NCBI RefSeq assembly: GCF_001279525.1
Contig: NZ_LGDY01000125.1
Coordinates: forward strand, 186,001-250,000
Length of the DNA: 64,000 bases
From: Nocardia sp. NRRL S-836
GTDB lineage: Bacteria > Actinomycetota > Actinomycetes > Mycobacteriales > Pseudonocardiaceae
Reading direction: 5' to 3'
A program made the translations under genes and the position numbers. Numbering within the stretch: the first letter of the stretch is position 1; the number at the start of each line of letters is the position of its first letter. The notes beneath the pieces are model-generated. The model did no database searches and was not told where the DNA came from. It was given only the letters and a program-made list of their open reading frames with translations. This document shows positions 9,735-20,510 of this stretch, piece after piece.

Positions 9735-9747
9735 GAAAATGGTTGTC
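9735..9747 (-). promoter_or_regulatory. Zur-box-like sequence upstream of uppS
   Basis: GAAAATGGTTGTC matches 11 of 13 positions of the central actinobacterial Zur palindrome GAAAATGATTTTC. It lies 11 bp before the uppS start, at the head of a run of five coupled genes that ends with the zinc-linked permease and TIGR03943 genes. Tentative. Confidence 0.3.
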
Positions 9748-9760
9748 GGTAGGCGCCACA

Positions 9761-10513
9761 TTAGCCGTCGTCCGGCCGGGCCTTCCGCTCGACCAGGGGC
9801 AGTGAGCGCAGCTGCCGTTCGAGGTGCCACTGCAGGTGCGCCGCCACCAGGCCACTCGCGTCCCTGCGGGCCACGTGCGGGATCTTGTCGACCACGTCCC
9901 ACTGCCCGTGCAGCAGCGCCGACAGCAACGACAACGTGTCACCCGACGGCGACGCGGACCCCGGCGGACGGCAGTTCGGGCACACCGACCCACCGGCCTG
10001 CACGCTGAACGCCCGGTGCGGACCGGGATCACCGCACTTCGCGCACTCGTCGACCGCGGGCGCCCACCCGGCGAACGACATCGCACGCATCAAGAACGCG
10101 TCCAGGACCAACGACGGATCACGCTCGGCCGCCGCCAACGCGCGCAGCGCACCCGCCACGAGCAGATACAGCCGCACGGCCGGTTCGCCCTCTTCGGCCG
10201 TGAGCCGGTCAGCGGTCTCCAGCACCGCACACGCGGCCGTGTAGCGCTGGTAGTCGTCCACGATGCCCACGCCGAACGCGTCGAGCGTCTGCACCTGCGT
10301 GACGATGTCGAGCGAGCGGCCGGGGTGGAACTGCGCGTCGACGTGGCAGAACGGCTCCAGCCGCGCACCGAACTTCGACGTCGTGCGCCGCACACCCTTC
10401 GCCACGGCGCGCAGCTTGCCGTGGCGCTGGGTGAGGAAGGTGATGATCCGGTCCGCTTCACCGAGTTTCTGCACGCGCAGCACGATCCCGGTGTCGCGGT
10501 ACAGGTTCGCCAT
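9761..10513 (-). CDS. recO: DNA repair protein RecO
   Basis: 250 residues. An N-terminal OB fold (TGIVLRVQKLGEADRIITFL, then AVAKGVRRTTSKFGARLEPF) is followed by a helical domain and a zinc module with CAKC and CPNC. RecO anneals SSB-coated single strands and, with RecR, loads RecA at gaps (RecFOR pathway). The ATG overlaps the era stop by one base (era-recO coupling, the standard actinobacterial order). Length is normal. Confidence 0.93.
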   Translation of the reverse strand: MANLYRDTGIVLRVQKLGEADRIITFLTQRHGKLRAVAKGVRRTTSKFGARLEPFCHVDAQFHPGRSLDIVTQVQTLDAFGVGIVDDYQRYTAACAVLETADRLTAEEGEPAVRLYLLVAGALRALAAAERDPSLVLDAFLMRAMSFAGWAPAVDECAKCGDPGPHRAFSVQAGGSVCPNCRPPGSASPSGDTLSLLSALLHGQWDVVDKIPHVARRDASGLVAAHLQWHLERQLRSLPLVERKARPDDG

Positions 10514-11409
10514 CAGAACCCCAGGCGGCGCAACTGTTTCGGATCGCGCTGCCAGTCCTTGGCGATCTTGATGTGCAGGTTCAGGTACACGCGGCTGCCC
10601 AGCAGCCCCTCGATCTGCTTGCGCGCGGTCGTGCCGACCTGCTTGAGCCGCTCACCCCGGTGCCCCAGGATGATCGCCTTCTGCGACGGCCGCTCCACGA
10701 ACACGAAAGCGTGAATGTCGATCAGGTCGTCGCGGCCCTCACGCGGCTGCATCTCCTCCACCACGACGGCGATGGAGTGCGGCAGCTCGTCGCGCACACC
10801 CTCCAGCGCCGCCTCGCGGATCAGCTCGGCGACCAGCGTCTGCTCCGGCTCGTCGGTCAGGTCGCCGTCCGGGAACAGCTGCGGACCCTCCGGCAGCTTC
10901 TGCAGCAGCAGGTCGCTCAGCTTGTCCACCTGGAAGCCGTCGACCGCCGACACCGGGATGATCTCGGCGAACTCCATGACCTTCTGCAACGCCAGCAGCT
11001 GCTCCATCACCTGCTGCTGCGAGACCAGGTCCGTCTTGGTGACGATGCCGACCACCGGCGTGCGCTTCGCGACCTTCTCCAGCTCGGCGGCGATGAACTT
11101 GTCACCGGGACCCACCTTCTGGTCGGCCGGCACGCAGAAGCCGACCACGTCGACCTCCGACCACGTCTCGCGCACCAGGTCGTTCAGGCGCTGCCCCAGC
11201 AACGTGCGCGGCCGGTGCAGCCCCGGCGTGTCCACCAGCACCAGCTGGCCGTCCTCGCGGTGCACGATGCCGCGGATCGTGTGCCGGGTGGTCTGCGGCT
11301 TGCTCGACGTGATGGCGACCTTCGTGCCCACCAGCGCGTTCGTCAGCGTCGACTTCCCTGCGTTCGGGCGGCCGACGAAGCACGCGAACCCGGAGCGGTA
11401 ACCATCCAT
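10513..11409 (-). CDS. era: GTPase Era
   Basis: 298 residues. G1 GRPNAGKST, the effector threonines in TTRHTIRG, G3 DTPGLHRP and G4 TKTD (in place of NKxD) form the GTPase domain; the C-terminal KH domain has the RNA-gripping GHRG loop. Era binds 16S rRNA and assists 30S maturation; in the same minus-strand series lies ybeY, another 16S maturation factor. Length and order are typical. Confidence 0.94.
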   Translation of the reverse strand: MDGYRSGFACFVGRPNAGKSTLTNALVGTKVAITSSKPQTTRHTIRGIVHREDGQLVLVDTPGLHRPRTLLGQRLNDLVRETWSEVDVVGFCVPADQKVGPGDKFIAAELEKVAKRTPVVGIVTKTDLVSQQQVMEQLLALQKVMEFAEIIPVSAVDGFQVDKLSDLLLQKLPEGPQLFPDGDLTDEPEQTLVAELIREAALEGVRDELPHSIAVVVEEMQPREGRDDLIDIHAFVFVERPSQKAIILGHRGERLKQVGTTARKQIEGLLGSRVYLNLHIKIAKDWQRDPKQLRRLGF

Positions 11410-11463
11410 CAGACCATTGTCCCTCTAGCCCGCCACGGCCGTTCGCGGGGCCGCCGCCAGCGC

Positions 11464-11811
11464 TCAGAGCCGCTCGCGCAGCTCCCCCGCGGCGTCGGCC
11501 AGGAACACCGGACCGGACGCCGTCAGGTCCCGCACCGCCGCCAGCGACTCCGCGTCCACCGCGGACGCACCGCTCACCACGGCCGCCGCCTCCAGCCCCT
11601 CCGCACCGCTCGACACCGCCGCGGCCACGGCGGCCTGCAGCGCGGTCAGCTTCAACGAGGGCAACGCCACCGTGGACGCGTTGTACGTGCGGCCGTCGAG
11701 GTCCCGCACCGCCGCACCCTCCGCGGCACCGTTGCGCGCACGCACCGACCGCGCGAGCGTGACCAGCTTGGCGTCCTCGGCGCCCAGGCCTTCGAAACCG
11801 GGGTCAGTCAT
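11464..11811 (-). CDS. Cytidine-deaminase-like protein lacking catalytic motifs
   Basis: 115 residues. The segment GAAVRDLDGRTYNASTVALPSLKLTALQAA has the beta-strand/helix arrangement of the cytidine deaminase fold but lacks the zinc ligands (no HAE or CAE, no PCxxC). It lies between era and the CBS protein, the position of Rv2365c in M. tuberculosis, so it is a conserved neighbour rather than a local remnant. A structural or regulatory role is more likely than deamination. It overlaps the CBS gene by 8 bp. Confidence 0.7.
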   Translation of the reverse strand: MTDPGFEGLGAEDAKLVTLARSVRARNGAAEGAAVRDLDGRTYNASTVALPSLKLTALQAAVAAAVSSGAEGLEAAAVVSGASAVDAESLAAVRDLTASGPVFLADAAGELRERL

Positions 11812-13093
11812 CTTCTTCCGCCTCCTTCTGCACGGGCCGCACGAGCACCGTGGTGACCCGGATGCGCCCGCGTTCGTCCTTGCCGCCCTCCGCCCGCATC
11901 CGCAGGCCCGCGATCTCGGCCTCCGTACCGGGCAGCGGCACCCGGCCCAGCCGCTGCGCGAGCAGACCGCCGACGGTCTCCACCTCGTGGTCGTCCAGCT
12001 CGGTGCCGAACAACGCGTCGAGGTCGTCGACCGGCAGCCGCGCGCTGACCCGCACCGCGCCGTCGGCCAGGTGCTCGACCGGCGGCCGGTCGTCGGTGTC
12101 GGACTCGTCGGTGATCTCCCCGACGATCTCCTCCAGGATGTCCTCGATCGTCAGCAGACCGGCCGTGCCGCCGTACTCGTCCACCACGATCGCCATGTGC
12201 CGCCGCGACAGCTGCATCTCGCGCAGCAGGTCCGCGATCGGCTTGGTGTCCGGGATGAAGCTCACCGGCCGCATCAGCTCCGCGACGTGCTTGGGGTCCT
12301 CGTCCTCCGCGAGCGTCGCCCGCATCAGGTCCTTGAGGTTCACCACACCGAGGATGTCGTCCACGCTCTCGCCGATCACCGGCACACGCGTGTAGCCGGT
12401 GCGCAACGACAACGCCAGCGCCTGCCGCAACGACTTCGCCTGCTCGATCCACACGATCTCGGTGCGCGGCACCATGATCTCGCGGGCGATCGTGTCACCC
12501 AGCTCGAACACCGAGTGGATCATCTCCCGCTCGCCCTCGTCCACGACGCCGCGTTCCTGCGCCATGTCCACCAGCTCGCGCAGCTCCACCTCGGAGGAGA
12601 ACGGCCCCTCGCGGAAGCCCTTGCCGGGCGTGATCGCGTTACCGATGACGATCAGCAGCTTCGACAACGGCCCGAGCACCCGCCCGAGCTGACGGACCGT
12701 GCCCGCGGCGAGCAGGCTCACCCCGTACGGGTGCTGACGGCCGATCGTGCGCGGCCCCACACCGACGAGCACGTACGACACGACGAGCATGCTCAGGCAC
12801 GAGTACAGCGCCGCCAGCCACTCACGTTCCACGTACTGCAGGAACACGGCCGTGACGAGCACCGTCGCGGACAACTCGCAGAACAGCCGCAGCAACAGCA
12901 ACAGGTTGACGTGCCGCGGCCGGTCGTTGAGGACCTGCAACAGCTGTCCGGTACCCCAGCGCCCCTGCCGTTGCAGCGCTTCCACCCGCGCCCGCGACAC
13001 GGTGCCCAGCGCGGCGTCAGCACACGCGAACAGGCCCGCGGCGAGCACGAGGACGACGGCCAGCGGCAGGAGACTGGCAGGGCTCTCGCTCAT
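11804..13093 (-). CDS. Hemolysin-family CNNM/CBS transmembrane protein
   Basis: 429 residues. An N-terminal CNNM (DUF21) region with about four hydrophobic spans (first LLPLAVVLVLAAGLFACADA) is followed by a pair of CBS domains (FELGDTIAREIMVPRTEIVW to IVVDEYGGTAGLLTIEDILE) and a C-terminal CorC/HlyC domain. The family is linked to magnesium or cobalt export; the 'hemolysin' name is historical. It corresponds in position to Rv2366c. Start chosen at the ATG at 13093, where the membrane domain begins; 76 upstream in-frame codons overlap ybeY in another frame and are not coding. Confidence 0.88.
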   Translation of the reverse strand: MSESPASLLPLAVVLVLAAGLFACADAALGTVSRARVEALQRQGRWGTGQLLQVLNDRPRHVNLLLLLRLFCELSATVLVTAVFLQYVEREWLAALYSCLSMLVVSYVLVGVGPRTIGRQHPYGVSLLAAGTVRQLGRVLGPLSKLLIVIGNAITPGKGFREGPFSSEVELRELVDMAQERGVVDEGEREMIHSVFELGDTIAREIMVPRTEIVWIEQAKSLRQALALSLRTGYTRVPVIGESVDDILGVVNLKDLMRATLAEDEDPKHVAELMRPVSFIPDTKPIADLLREMQLSRRHMAIVVDEYGGTAGLLTIEDILEEIVGEITDESDTDDRPPVEHLADGAVRVSARLPVDDLDALFGTELDDHEVETVGGLLAQRLGRVPLPGTEAEIAGLRMRAEGGKDERGRIRVTTVLVRPVQKEAEEDD

Positions 13094-13115
13094 TCTCAGT
13101 CTCTCTTGACCGCGA

Positions 13116-13676
13116 TCAGTCTTCTTCGGGGTGCTGCGGCGGCTTCTGCTCGTCGAGACCGACGGCGCCGAGCACCTTGTCGTCGGCACTGCGCTGGTGC
13201 GCCGCCCGTTCCGCCTCGTCCCGCGCGTTGCGGAAGTCCGCGAGGATGCGGTTCTGCAACGTGAACATCTCACGCTCCTCCGCGGGCTCGGCGTGGTCGT
13301 AGCCGAGCAGGTGCAGCACACCGTGCACGGTCAGCAGGTGCAGCTCGTCCAGCAGGCCGTGACCCGCCTTCTTGGCCTGGTCCTTCGCGAACGCCGGGCA
13401 CAGCACGATGTCCCCGAGCAACGCCGGGCCGAGCCCTGCCGCATCCGGCCGGCGGGCCGAGTCCAGCTCGTCCATGGGGAAGGCCATGACGTCCGTGGGA
13501 CCGGGCAGGTCCATCCAGCGCTCGTGCAGGTCGGCCATGACGTCCAGCTCCACGAGCAGCACGGACAGTTCGGCCAGCGGGCTCACGCCCATGCGGTCCA
13601 GCGCGAAGCGGGCGGCGGAGACGATGGAACCCTCGTCGACCGCGACGCCCGACTCGTTGGCGATCTCGATGCTCAC
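13116..13676 (-). CDS. ybeY: Endoribonuclease YbeY, 16S rRNA maturation factor
   Basis: 186 residues from a GTG at 13676 ([10 protein letters not shown]). [11 protein letters not shown] supplies the three zinc-binding histidines of the family. YbeY is a single-strand endoribonuclease that processes the 16S 3' end and takes part in ribosome quality control. The C-terminal 35 residues form a charged tail beyond the domain. It starts 5 bp after phoH, as in most bacteria. An upstream in-frame extension to 13769 lies in the phoH tail and is rejected. Confidence 0.92.
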   Translation of the reverse strand: MSIEIANESGVAVDEGSIVSAARFALDRMGVSPLAELSVLLVELDVMADLHERWMDLPGPTDVMAFPMDELDSARRPDAAGLGPALLGDIVLCPAFAKDQAKKAGHGLLDELHLLTVHGVLHLLGYDHAEPAEEREMFTLQNRILADFRNARDEAERAAHQRSADDKVLGAVGLDEQKPPQHPEED

Positions 13677-13681
13677 GGCGC

Positions 13682-15856
<2,175 letters not shown>

Positions 15857-15917
15857 GATGCTAGTCCGGCCGAAAATGAGTGGCTACCGGATTGCTCACC
15901 GTGTGTGCTCATTGACC

Positions 15918-16721
15918 GTGGAGATCCGCAGGTTGACCGTTGCCGACGTACCCGACTGCATGAAGCTCATCACGGACCGGGGTTGGGCGTGGCCGCCGGA
16001 GCAGTGGGAGATGATGCTCGCGCTGGGTCCGGGGTGGGGCGCGTTCGACGCGACCGGGCTGCTCGGCACGGCGTTGACCACGCCTTATCCGCGGATGCAG
16101 GCGATCAGCGGTGTGCTGGTGGGGTCGTGGGCCGCGCGCAGGGGTGTCGGCACCGGGCTGATGACCCACGTACTGGACGTCACTCCGCCGGGGCTGAGCA
16201 GCGTGCTGTTCGCGACGGCCATGGGCGAGCCGATCTACACCCGGCTCGGCTTTCACCCGGTCGGGGGGACGACCGAGCTGCACGGCGAGTTCGCCGGTGC
16301 CGCCGCCGGGGTGACGCGACCGGCCACGCCGGCCGACCTGGCGGTGCTCGCGGCGCTCGACCACGAGGTGAGCGGGTTCGCGCGGCCCGCGTTGTGGGAG
16401 CGGCTGCTCGACCCGGCCTCGCCCTACCGGGTGCTGATGTCGGACTCCGGGGTGGTCGCCTCCCGCCCGAACCCCGGCGGGGTGACGGTGGGGCCGCTGA
16501 TCGCGCCCTCGGCGGCGGTGGCGTGCGCGCTGGTCGCGGACCTGGCCGCCGGTGCGGGGCGCGTCCGCGTGGACACCGGCGACCCGGAGGTGGCGGCGTT
16601 CCTGCGGGGGCGGGGCTTCGAGGAGGGTGGCGGTGGCTGCACGTTGATGGTGCGCGGTGCCGACGACGTGCCGGGTGACCGGTCGCGCTACTTCGCGCCC
16701 GCGTCGCACGCGCTGGGGTGA
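15918..16721 (+). CDS. GNAT-family N-acetyltransferase (tandem paralogue 1)
   Basis: 267 residues from a GTG at 15918 (MEIRRLTVADVPDCMKL); a GTG at 15903 is an alternative. The acetyl-CoA site is the RRGVGTGLM segment. The C-terminal half shows a second, degenerate GNAT-like unit, so this is a double-GNAT protein. Substrate unknown. It is 39 bp upstream of a homologue with the same layout, and both run divergently from phoH. Confidence 0.8.
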   Translation: MEIRRLTVADVPDCMKLITDRGWAWPPEQWEMMLALGPGWGAFDATGLLGTALTTPYPRMQAISGVLVGSWAARRGVGTGLMTHVLDVTPPGLSSVLFATAMGEPIYTRLGFHPVGGTTELHGEFAGAAAGVTRPATPADLAVLAALDHEVSGFARPALWERLLDPASPYRVLMSDSGVVASRPNPGGVTVGPLIAPSAAVACALVADLAAGAGRVRVDTGDPEVAAFLRGRGFEEGGGGCTLMVRGADDVPGDRSRYFAPASHALG

Positions 16722-16760
16722 CTTGCGTTGGGGGAACCGGTGGGAACTGAGGGAGAGCCG

Positions 16761-17543
16761 GTGGAGCTGCGCCGGTTGACGCTGGACGACCTCACGGCGT
16801 GCTCCGACCTGGCCGAGAGCCGGTCGTGGCCGCGTGAGGAGGGCAAGTGGGGGTTCCTGCTCACCCACGGCGAGGGCTGGGGGCTTTTCGACTCCGGGGG
16901 CCTGGTCGGCACGACGGTCGTGACGCGGTATCCGGAGGTGGCCTCGGTCAGCATGGTGCTCGTCGCGCAACGCCGTGAGCGTCAGGGCCTGGCCCGGCGG
17001 CTGGTGTCGCACGTGCTGGACGGCGGTGTGTCGACGTTGTTCGCGACGGCGATGGGCCGTCCGCTGTACGAGCAGCTCGGCTTCCACGCCGTCGGCTTCA
17101 CCGACATCCACGCCGGTGAGCTGACCGCACCGATGCCGAACACGTCGCGCATCGCGACGCGTGCCGACCTCGACGAGCTCGTCGCGCTGGACATCGAGGT
17201 CACGGGCATCACGCGGCCGTTCCTGTGGGAGTGGCTGCTCGCCAGGGGGACGGTCCGGATCTCGGCGCACGGCGTGGCGGGTTCGTGGCAGGCCGGGCCG
17301 GAGCGGCTGCTGATCGGCCCGGTCCTCGCCGGCACGCCGCGCGACGCCTGCGACCTGATCGCGGACTGCGCTGCCGGGTCGCGCGGCGTGCGCGTCGACG
17401 TGCACGACCCCGAGGTCGTCGCGTTCGTGCGGGCGCACGGGCTGGAGTCGTGGGGCGAGTGCACCTGGATGGTCATGGGCGCGGACCGGCTGCCCGGTGA
17501 CCGCGCCCGCTACCACGCTCCGCTGCTGCAGGCGCTGGGTTAG
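16761..17543 (+). CDS. GNAT-family N-acetyltransferase (tandem paralogue 2)
   Basis: 260 residues. The GTG at 16761 is preferred: it has GAGGGAG about five bases upstream and gives MELRRLTLDDL, aligned with the start of the preceding paralogue; TTG 16728 and GTG 16740 are further in-frame options. RRERQGLARRL is the acetyl-CoA loop. FATAMGRPLYEQLGFHAVG matches FATAMGEPIYTRLGFHPVG of the neighbour, so the two arose by tandem duplication. The C-terminal unit (RLLIGPVLAGTPRDACDLIA) is also shared. The 3' end overlaps the convergent HIT gene by 4 bp. Confidence 0.8.
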   Translation: MELRRLTLDDLTACSDLAESRSWPREEGKWGFLLTHGEGWGLFDSGGLVGTTVVTRYPEVASVSMVLVAQRRERQGLARRLVSHVLDGGVSTLFATAMGRPLYEQLGFHAVGFTDIHAGELTAPMPNTSRIATRADLDELVALDIEVTGITRPFLWEWLLARGTVRISAHGVAGSWQAGPERLLIGPVLAGTPRDACDLIADCAAGSRGVRVDVHDPEVVAFVRAHGLESWGECTWMVMGADRLPGDRARYHAPLLQALG

Positions 17544-17857
17544 AGCCGTTTGCCGCCGAGCAGGTGCAGGTGGGCGTGGAACACCTCCTGGCCGCCGTCG
17601 GGTCCGGTGTTGAACTGCAGCCGGTAGCCGCTCTCGGCCACGCCCTCGGCGTCGGCGACCTCCTTCGCGGCGGCGAAGAGGTCGCCGAGCTGGTCGCGGT
17701 CGAGCGCCACGGCGTGCGGCACGTGTTCGCGCGGGATGAGCAGCACGTGCACCGGTGCCTTGGGGTGGATGTCGCGGAACGCCAGCGTCGTCGCGGTCTC
17801 GTGCACGACGGTCGCCGGGATCTCGCCTTCGACGATGCTGCAGAACAGACAGGCCAT
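17540..17857 (-). CDS. HIT-family nucleotide hydrolase
   Basis: 105 residues, a complete minimal HIT domain. FCSIVEGEIPATVVHE is the family N-terminus and HAHLHLLGG is the histidine triad HxHxHxx with the catalytic middle His. Members hydrolyse purine nucleoside phosphoramidates or related adenylates. The cysteine near the start (ACLFCSI) is common in the Hint branch. No nearby partner is evident. Confidence 0.9.
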   Translation of the reverse strand: MACLFCSIVEGEIPATVVHETATTLAFRDIHPKAPVHVLLIPREHVPHAVALDRDQLGDLFAAAKEVADAEGVAESGYRLQFNTGPDGGQEVFHAHLHLLGGKRL

Positions 17858-17868
17858 GCGCCCACACG

Positions 17869-18459
17869 CTAGGCGAAAACGGTGTCCAGGTGGTGGTCGA
17901 CCGCCTCGGTCAGGTCGTCGGCGGTGAGCTCGTCCGGTCCGAGCTGGTGGTGGATGTTGAGGCCGTCGACCAGTGCGATGAACCGCCGGGCCGCCTTCAG
18001 CGGCACGACCCCGGCACGCAGCTCGCCGGCCTCGTGCGCGGCGGCGAACACCCGTGCGACCTCGTCGTAGAGCCGGCGTGTGCCGTAGCGCTCCAGCTCG
18101 TGCAGCGACGGTTCCACCATGGCGCGCGGCAGGAACGCCAGCAGCACCGCCGCCTCGACCCGCCGATCGTCGTCGAGTGCGAGCACCTCGTGCGCGATCG
18201 CCCGCACCAGCTCGCGGTTGCCCAGGGTGCTGTCGATCTGCTCGAACCGCGCGAGGAACCGCCGGTAGGCGAGCTCCATCGCGAAGCCCAGCAACGCGTC
18301 CTGCGTCGGGAAGTAGTGGCGCAGCGAGCCGCTGGACCACCCGGACTCGGCCGCTACGGCCCGCACGGACGCGTGGTCGATCCCGTCGCGTCGCACGATG
18401 CGCCACACGGCCTCGGCCAGTTCGCGGCGGCGTTGCTCGTGGTCGACAACCTTCGGCAC
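17869..18459 (-). CDS. TetR-family transcriptional regulator
   Basis: 196 residues, GTG start with AAAGGG upstream. The N-terminal helix-turn-helix is clear (ASVRAVAAESGWSSGSLRHY with FPTQDALL). The C-terminal part resembles the BetI-like ligand-binding domain (LLAFLPRAMVEPSLHELERY). It is 9 bp from the alpha/beta hydrolase stop and on the same strand, so it may be co-transcribed with that hydrolase. Ligand unknown. Confidence 0.88.
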   Translation of the reverse strand: MPKVVDHEQRRRELAEAVWRIVRRDGIDHASVRAVAAESGWSSGSLRHYFPTQDALLGFAMELAYRRFLARFEQIDSTLGNRELVRAIAHEVLALDDDRRVEAAVLLAFLPRAMVEPSLHELERYGTRRLYDEVARVFAAAHEAGELRAGVVPLKAARRFIALVDGLNIHHQLGPDELTADDLTEAVDHHLDTVFA

Positions 18460-18468
18460 CGGCCCTTT

Positions 18469-19131
18469 CTAGCAGCCGCGCGCAAGCCGGACGACCGCCT
18501 CCTCGCACCGCTGCCAGGCGGCCGTTCCCGGTGTGATCACGTCCATGTGCCCGGTGCCCTCGACCACGACGAGCTCCGCCTGCGGTTCGGCGGCGCAGAA
18601 CCCGACGCTCTGCTCGACCGGCACGTCCTCGTCCTGGTCGCCGTGCACGCAGATCACCGGTTTGCCGATCGGCACCAGCGCCGCCGGCGACGCTTGCGCG
18701 AACTGCTCCTCGGTGCACAGCTCCAGCGCTCGCGCGGTGATGTGCTTGGTGAAGTCGAGCACCGCGGCCTGCGCGACCGCCCCGACCACACGCTCGCTGT
18801 GCTTGGCCGCCCACACGGCGAGATGCCCGCCCGCACTGTGCCCCAGCGTCACAACCGGCCCGATGTCCACGGCCTCGATCGCGGCCAGCACGTCCTGCCC
18901 GGTGGCCGGCCACCCACCGCCACCCCCAAGGCGACGATATTCGACGTTCCACACAGCAAACCCGGCCCACACCAGTTCGCGAGCCAACGGCCGCCCGAGT
19001 TCCAGCCCGTACCGCTGCTGCCAAAAACCACCGTGGATGACGACAACGCCACCCTCCGCAGCCCTTTCAGGAACAAACAACTCGCCGAACTGACTCTCGT
19101 GCTCACCGTAAGCAATCCGCTGCACCCCCAA
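18469..19131 (-). CDS. Alpha/beta hydrolase, kynurenine-formamidase/esterase-like
   Basis: 220 residues. HGGFW is the oxyanion-hole motif and LGHSAGGHLAVWAA the nucleophile elbow; GDQDEDVPVEQS and TGHMDVI supply the Asp and His. This arrangement matches small esterases related to kynurenine formamidase. The first codon here is TTG; a GTG two codons downstream (19125) is an equally plausible start. The cluster with the TetR gene suggests local control. Confidence 0.85.
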   Translation of the reverse strand: MGVQRIAYGEHESQFGELFVPERAAEGGVVVIHGGFWQQRYGLELGRPLARELVWAGFAVWNVEYRRLGGGGGWPATGQDVLAAIEAVDIGPVVTLGHSAGGHLAVWAAKHSERVVGAVAQAAVLDFTKHITARALELCTEEQFAQASPAALVPIGKPVICVHGDQDEDVPVEQSVGFCAAEPQAELVVVEGTGHMDVITPGTAAWQRCEEAVVRLARGC

Positions 19132-19186
19132 ACGCTACCCACTCATTCCCGGCCACCTCAAAGACGACTCACAAAATGACCCGCGA

Positions 19187-19435
19187 CATTGGCCGCAGAC
19201 AGCCCGGGCCGATGCGCCCCGACGCCAAGCCGAGCCAGGCAGGTTGATTGGACCGCGACGCCGAAGGCGAGCCGGTCAATCCCCCAGGCATTGGCCGCGA
19301 TGCCAAAGGCGAGCCCGGCGGGGTGGATGGGCCGCGACGCCGAAGGCGAGCCAGGCGGGGTGGATGGGCCGCGACGCCGAAGGCGAGCCGGGTCTGATGG
19401 GCCGCGACGCCGAAGGCGAGCCGGCCGGGGGTCCG
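19187..19435. repeat. Imperfect GC-rich direct repeats in non-coding DNA
   Basis: At least five copies of GCGACGCCGAAGGCGAGCC or close variants occur at about 19256, 19300, 19335, 19371 and 19398, set in units of roughly 33-45 bp with a shared TGGGCCGC lead. They lie between the hydrolase start and rsmE stop. Reading frames through them give only simple repeated peptides (GRDAEGEP), so they are treated as non-coding. Confidence 0.75.
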
Positions 19436-19456
19436 GGGGCGCTAGCCGCCCGGCTG

Positions 19457-19486
19457 GGGTTTGGGGGCTCGGCCCCCAAAAAACAG
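19457..19486. repeat. Hairpin in the repeat-rich intergenic region
   Basis: TTTGGGGGC and GCCCCCAAA pair around a TCG loop, followed by further A residues on the plus strand. It could work as a terminator for one of the flanking minus-strand genes, but no downstream U tract is present on either strand. Confidence 0.5.
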
Positions 19487-19551
19487 CCACCTCGCGACCG
19501 CTGGCGAGGCGCCAAAGGCGCCGAAGCAGCACAAGCCAGAGGCGAGGTGGA

Positions 19552-19598
19552 GGCGCCTCGCGGTCCGAAGCCTGGGGGTCGCTTCGCCGCGAGGCGCC
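19552..19598. repeat. 12-bp inverted repeat in the repeat-rich intergenic region
   Basis: GGCGCCTCGCGG (19552-19563) and CCGCGAGGCGCC (19587-19598) are exact inverted arms with a 23-nt spacer. The surrounding 19.13-19.78 kb gap holds no credible gene; apart from these repeats and hairpins, the rsmE-proximal 100 bp show nothing recognisable. Confidence 0.6.
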
Positions 19599-19778
19599 GA
19601 CGCCGGACCGAGGGGGGAGGTGTCCGGCGAGTCTGTGGGCAGAAGGGCCTAATCGTCTACTCCGTTTCCGGATAGACCAATCGTCCCCTCTGCGGACTAG
19701 GGTAACCCCGGATCCTGCGATTCGCTACAGCTCTCTTCGAGCCAATCCATCCGGTGTTCCTCTTTCGAGTGATCGGGG

Positions 19779-20510
19779 TCACCACCGCGCGGTGAGTACC
19801 CCGATGGCACCGAGAGCAACCGCACCGGCGGTAGATGCACGCAGGACGGTTGGGCCCAATCGGACCACGCGTGCACCCGAAGATCGCAACGCGTCGAGCT
19901 CGTCGGGTGAGATTCCGCCTTCTGGACCGACGACGAGCAGCACGTCTCCGGTTTCGGGCAGTGGTACGTCGGACAGGCGTTCTGCGGCGCTTTCGTGCAA
20001 CACGAGCGTCAGTGCCGCGGACGACACGCGCTGCGCCAGTTGCGCGGTGGTGACGGGGTGGTCGACGGACGGCACGCGTGCGCGGCGGGCTTGTTTGGCT
20101 GCTTCGCGGACGGTGGAGCGCCAGCGTCCCAGCGCTTTGTCGCCGCGGGGGCCGTCTTCCCACTTGGCCACGCACCGCGCGGCACGCCACGGCACCACTT
20201 CGTCGACGCCGGCTTCGGTGGCGAGCTCGACGGCGAGCTCGCCGCGGTCGCCCTTCACGAGGGCTTGGGCGAGGACGACGCGGGGGGACGGCTCGGGTTC
20301 GGTCCAGCGTTCGGCGACGCGCAGGGACAGCGCGTCGCGTTCCACGGCCACGACCACGCACCGGACCTGGGTGCCGGAGCCGTCGGACAGCACGAGCTCC
20401 TCGTCCACGCGCAGGCGTTTCACGGTGGCCGCGTGCCGGCCCTCGGGGCCGTCCAGGACGAACGACTCACCCGAGGGCAGCGCGAGGACGAGGAAGACCG
20501 GCAGGGTCAC
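19779..20510 (-). CDS. rsmE: 16S rRNA m3U1498 methyltransferase RsmE
   Basis: 243 residues, SPOUT/TrmD-like fold. The trefoil-knot AdoMet site is seen as VGPEGGIS followed by [13 protein letters not shown] near the C-terminus; the N-terminal PUA-like domain includes [16 protein letters not shown]. It methylates U1498 in the decoding region of the 30S subunit. GTG start overlapping the dnaJ stop by 4 bp, the usual hrcA-dnaJ-rsmE operon. Confidence 0.93.
   Translation of the reverse strand: MTLPVFLVLALPSGESFVLDGPEGRHAATVKRLRVDEELVLSDGSGTQVRCVVVAVERDALSLRVAERWTEPEPSPRVVLAQALVKGDRGELAVELATEAGVDEVVPWRAARCVAKWEDGPRGDKALGRWRSTVREAAKQARRARVPSVDHPVTTAQLAQRVSSAALTLVLHESAAERLSDVPLPETGDVLLVVGPEGGISPDELDALRSSGARVVRLGPTVLRASTAGAVALGAIGVLTARW

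Noticed and set aside
19132..19778. Insertion sequence or transposon remnant
   Set aside because: No transposase fragment, terminal repeats or target duplication were visible; only short local repeats.
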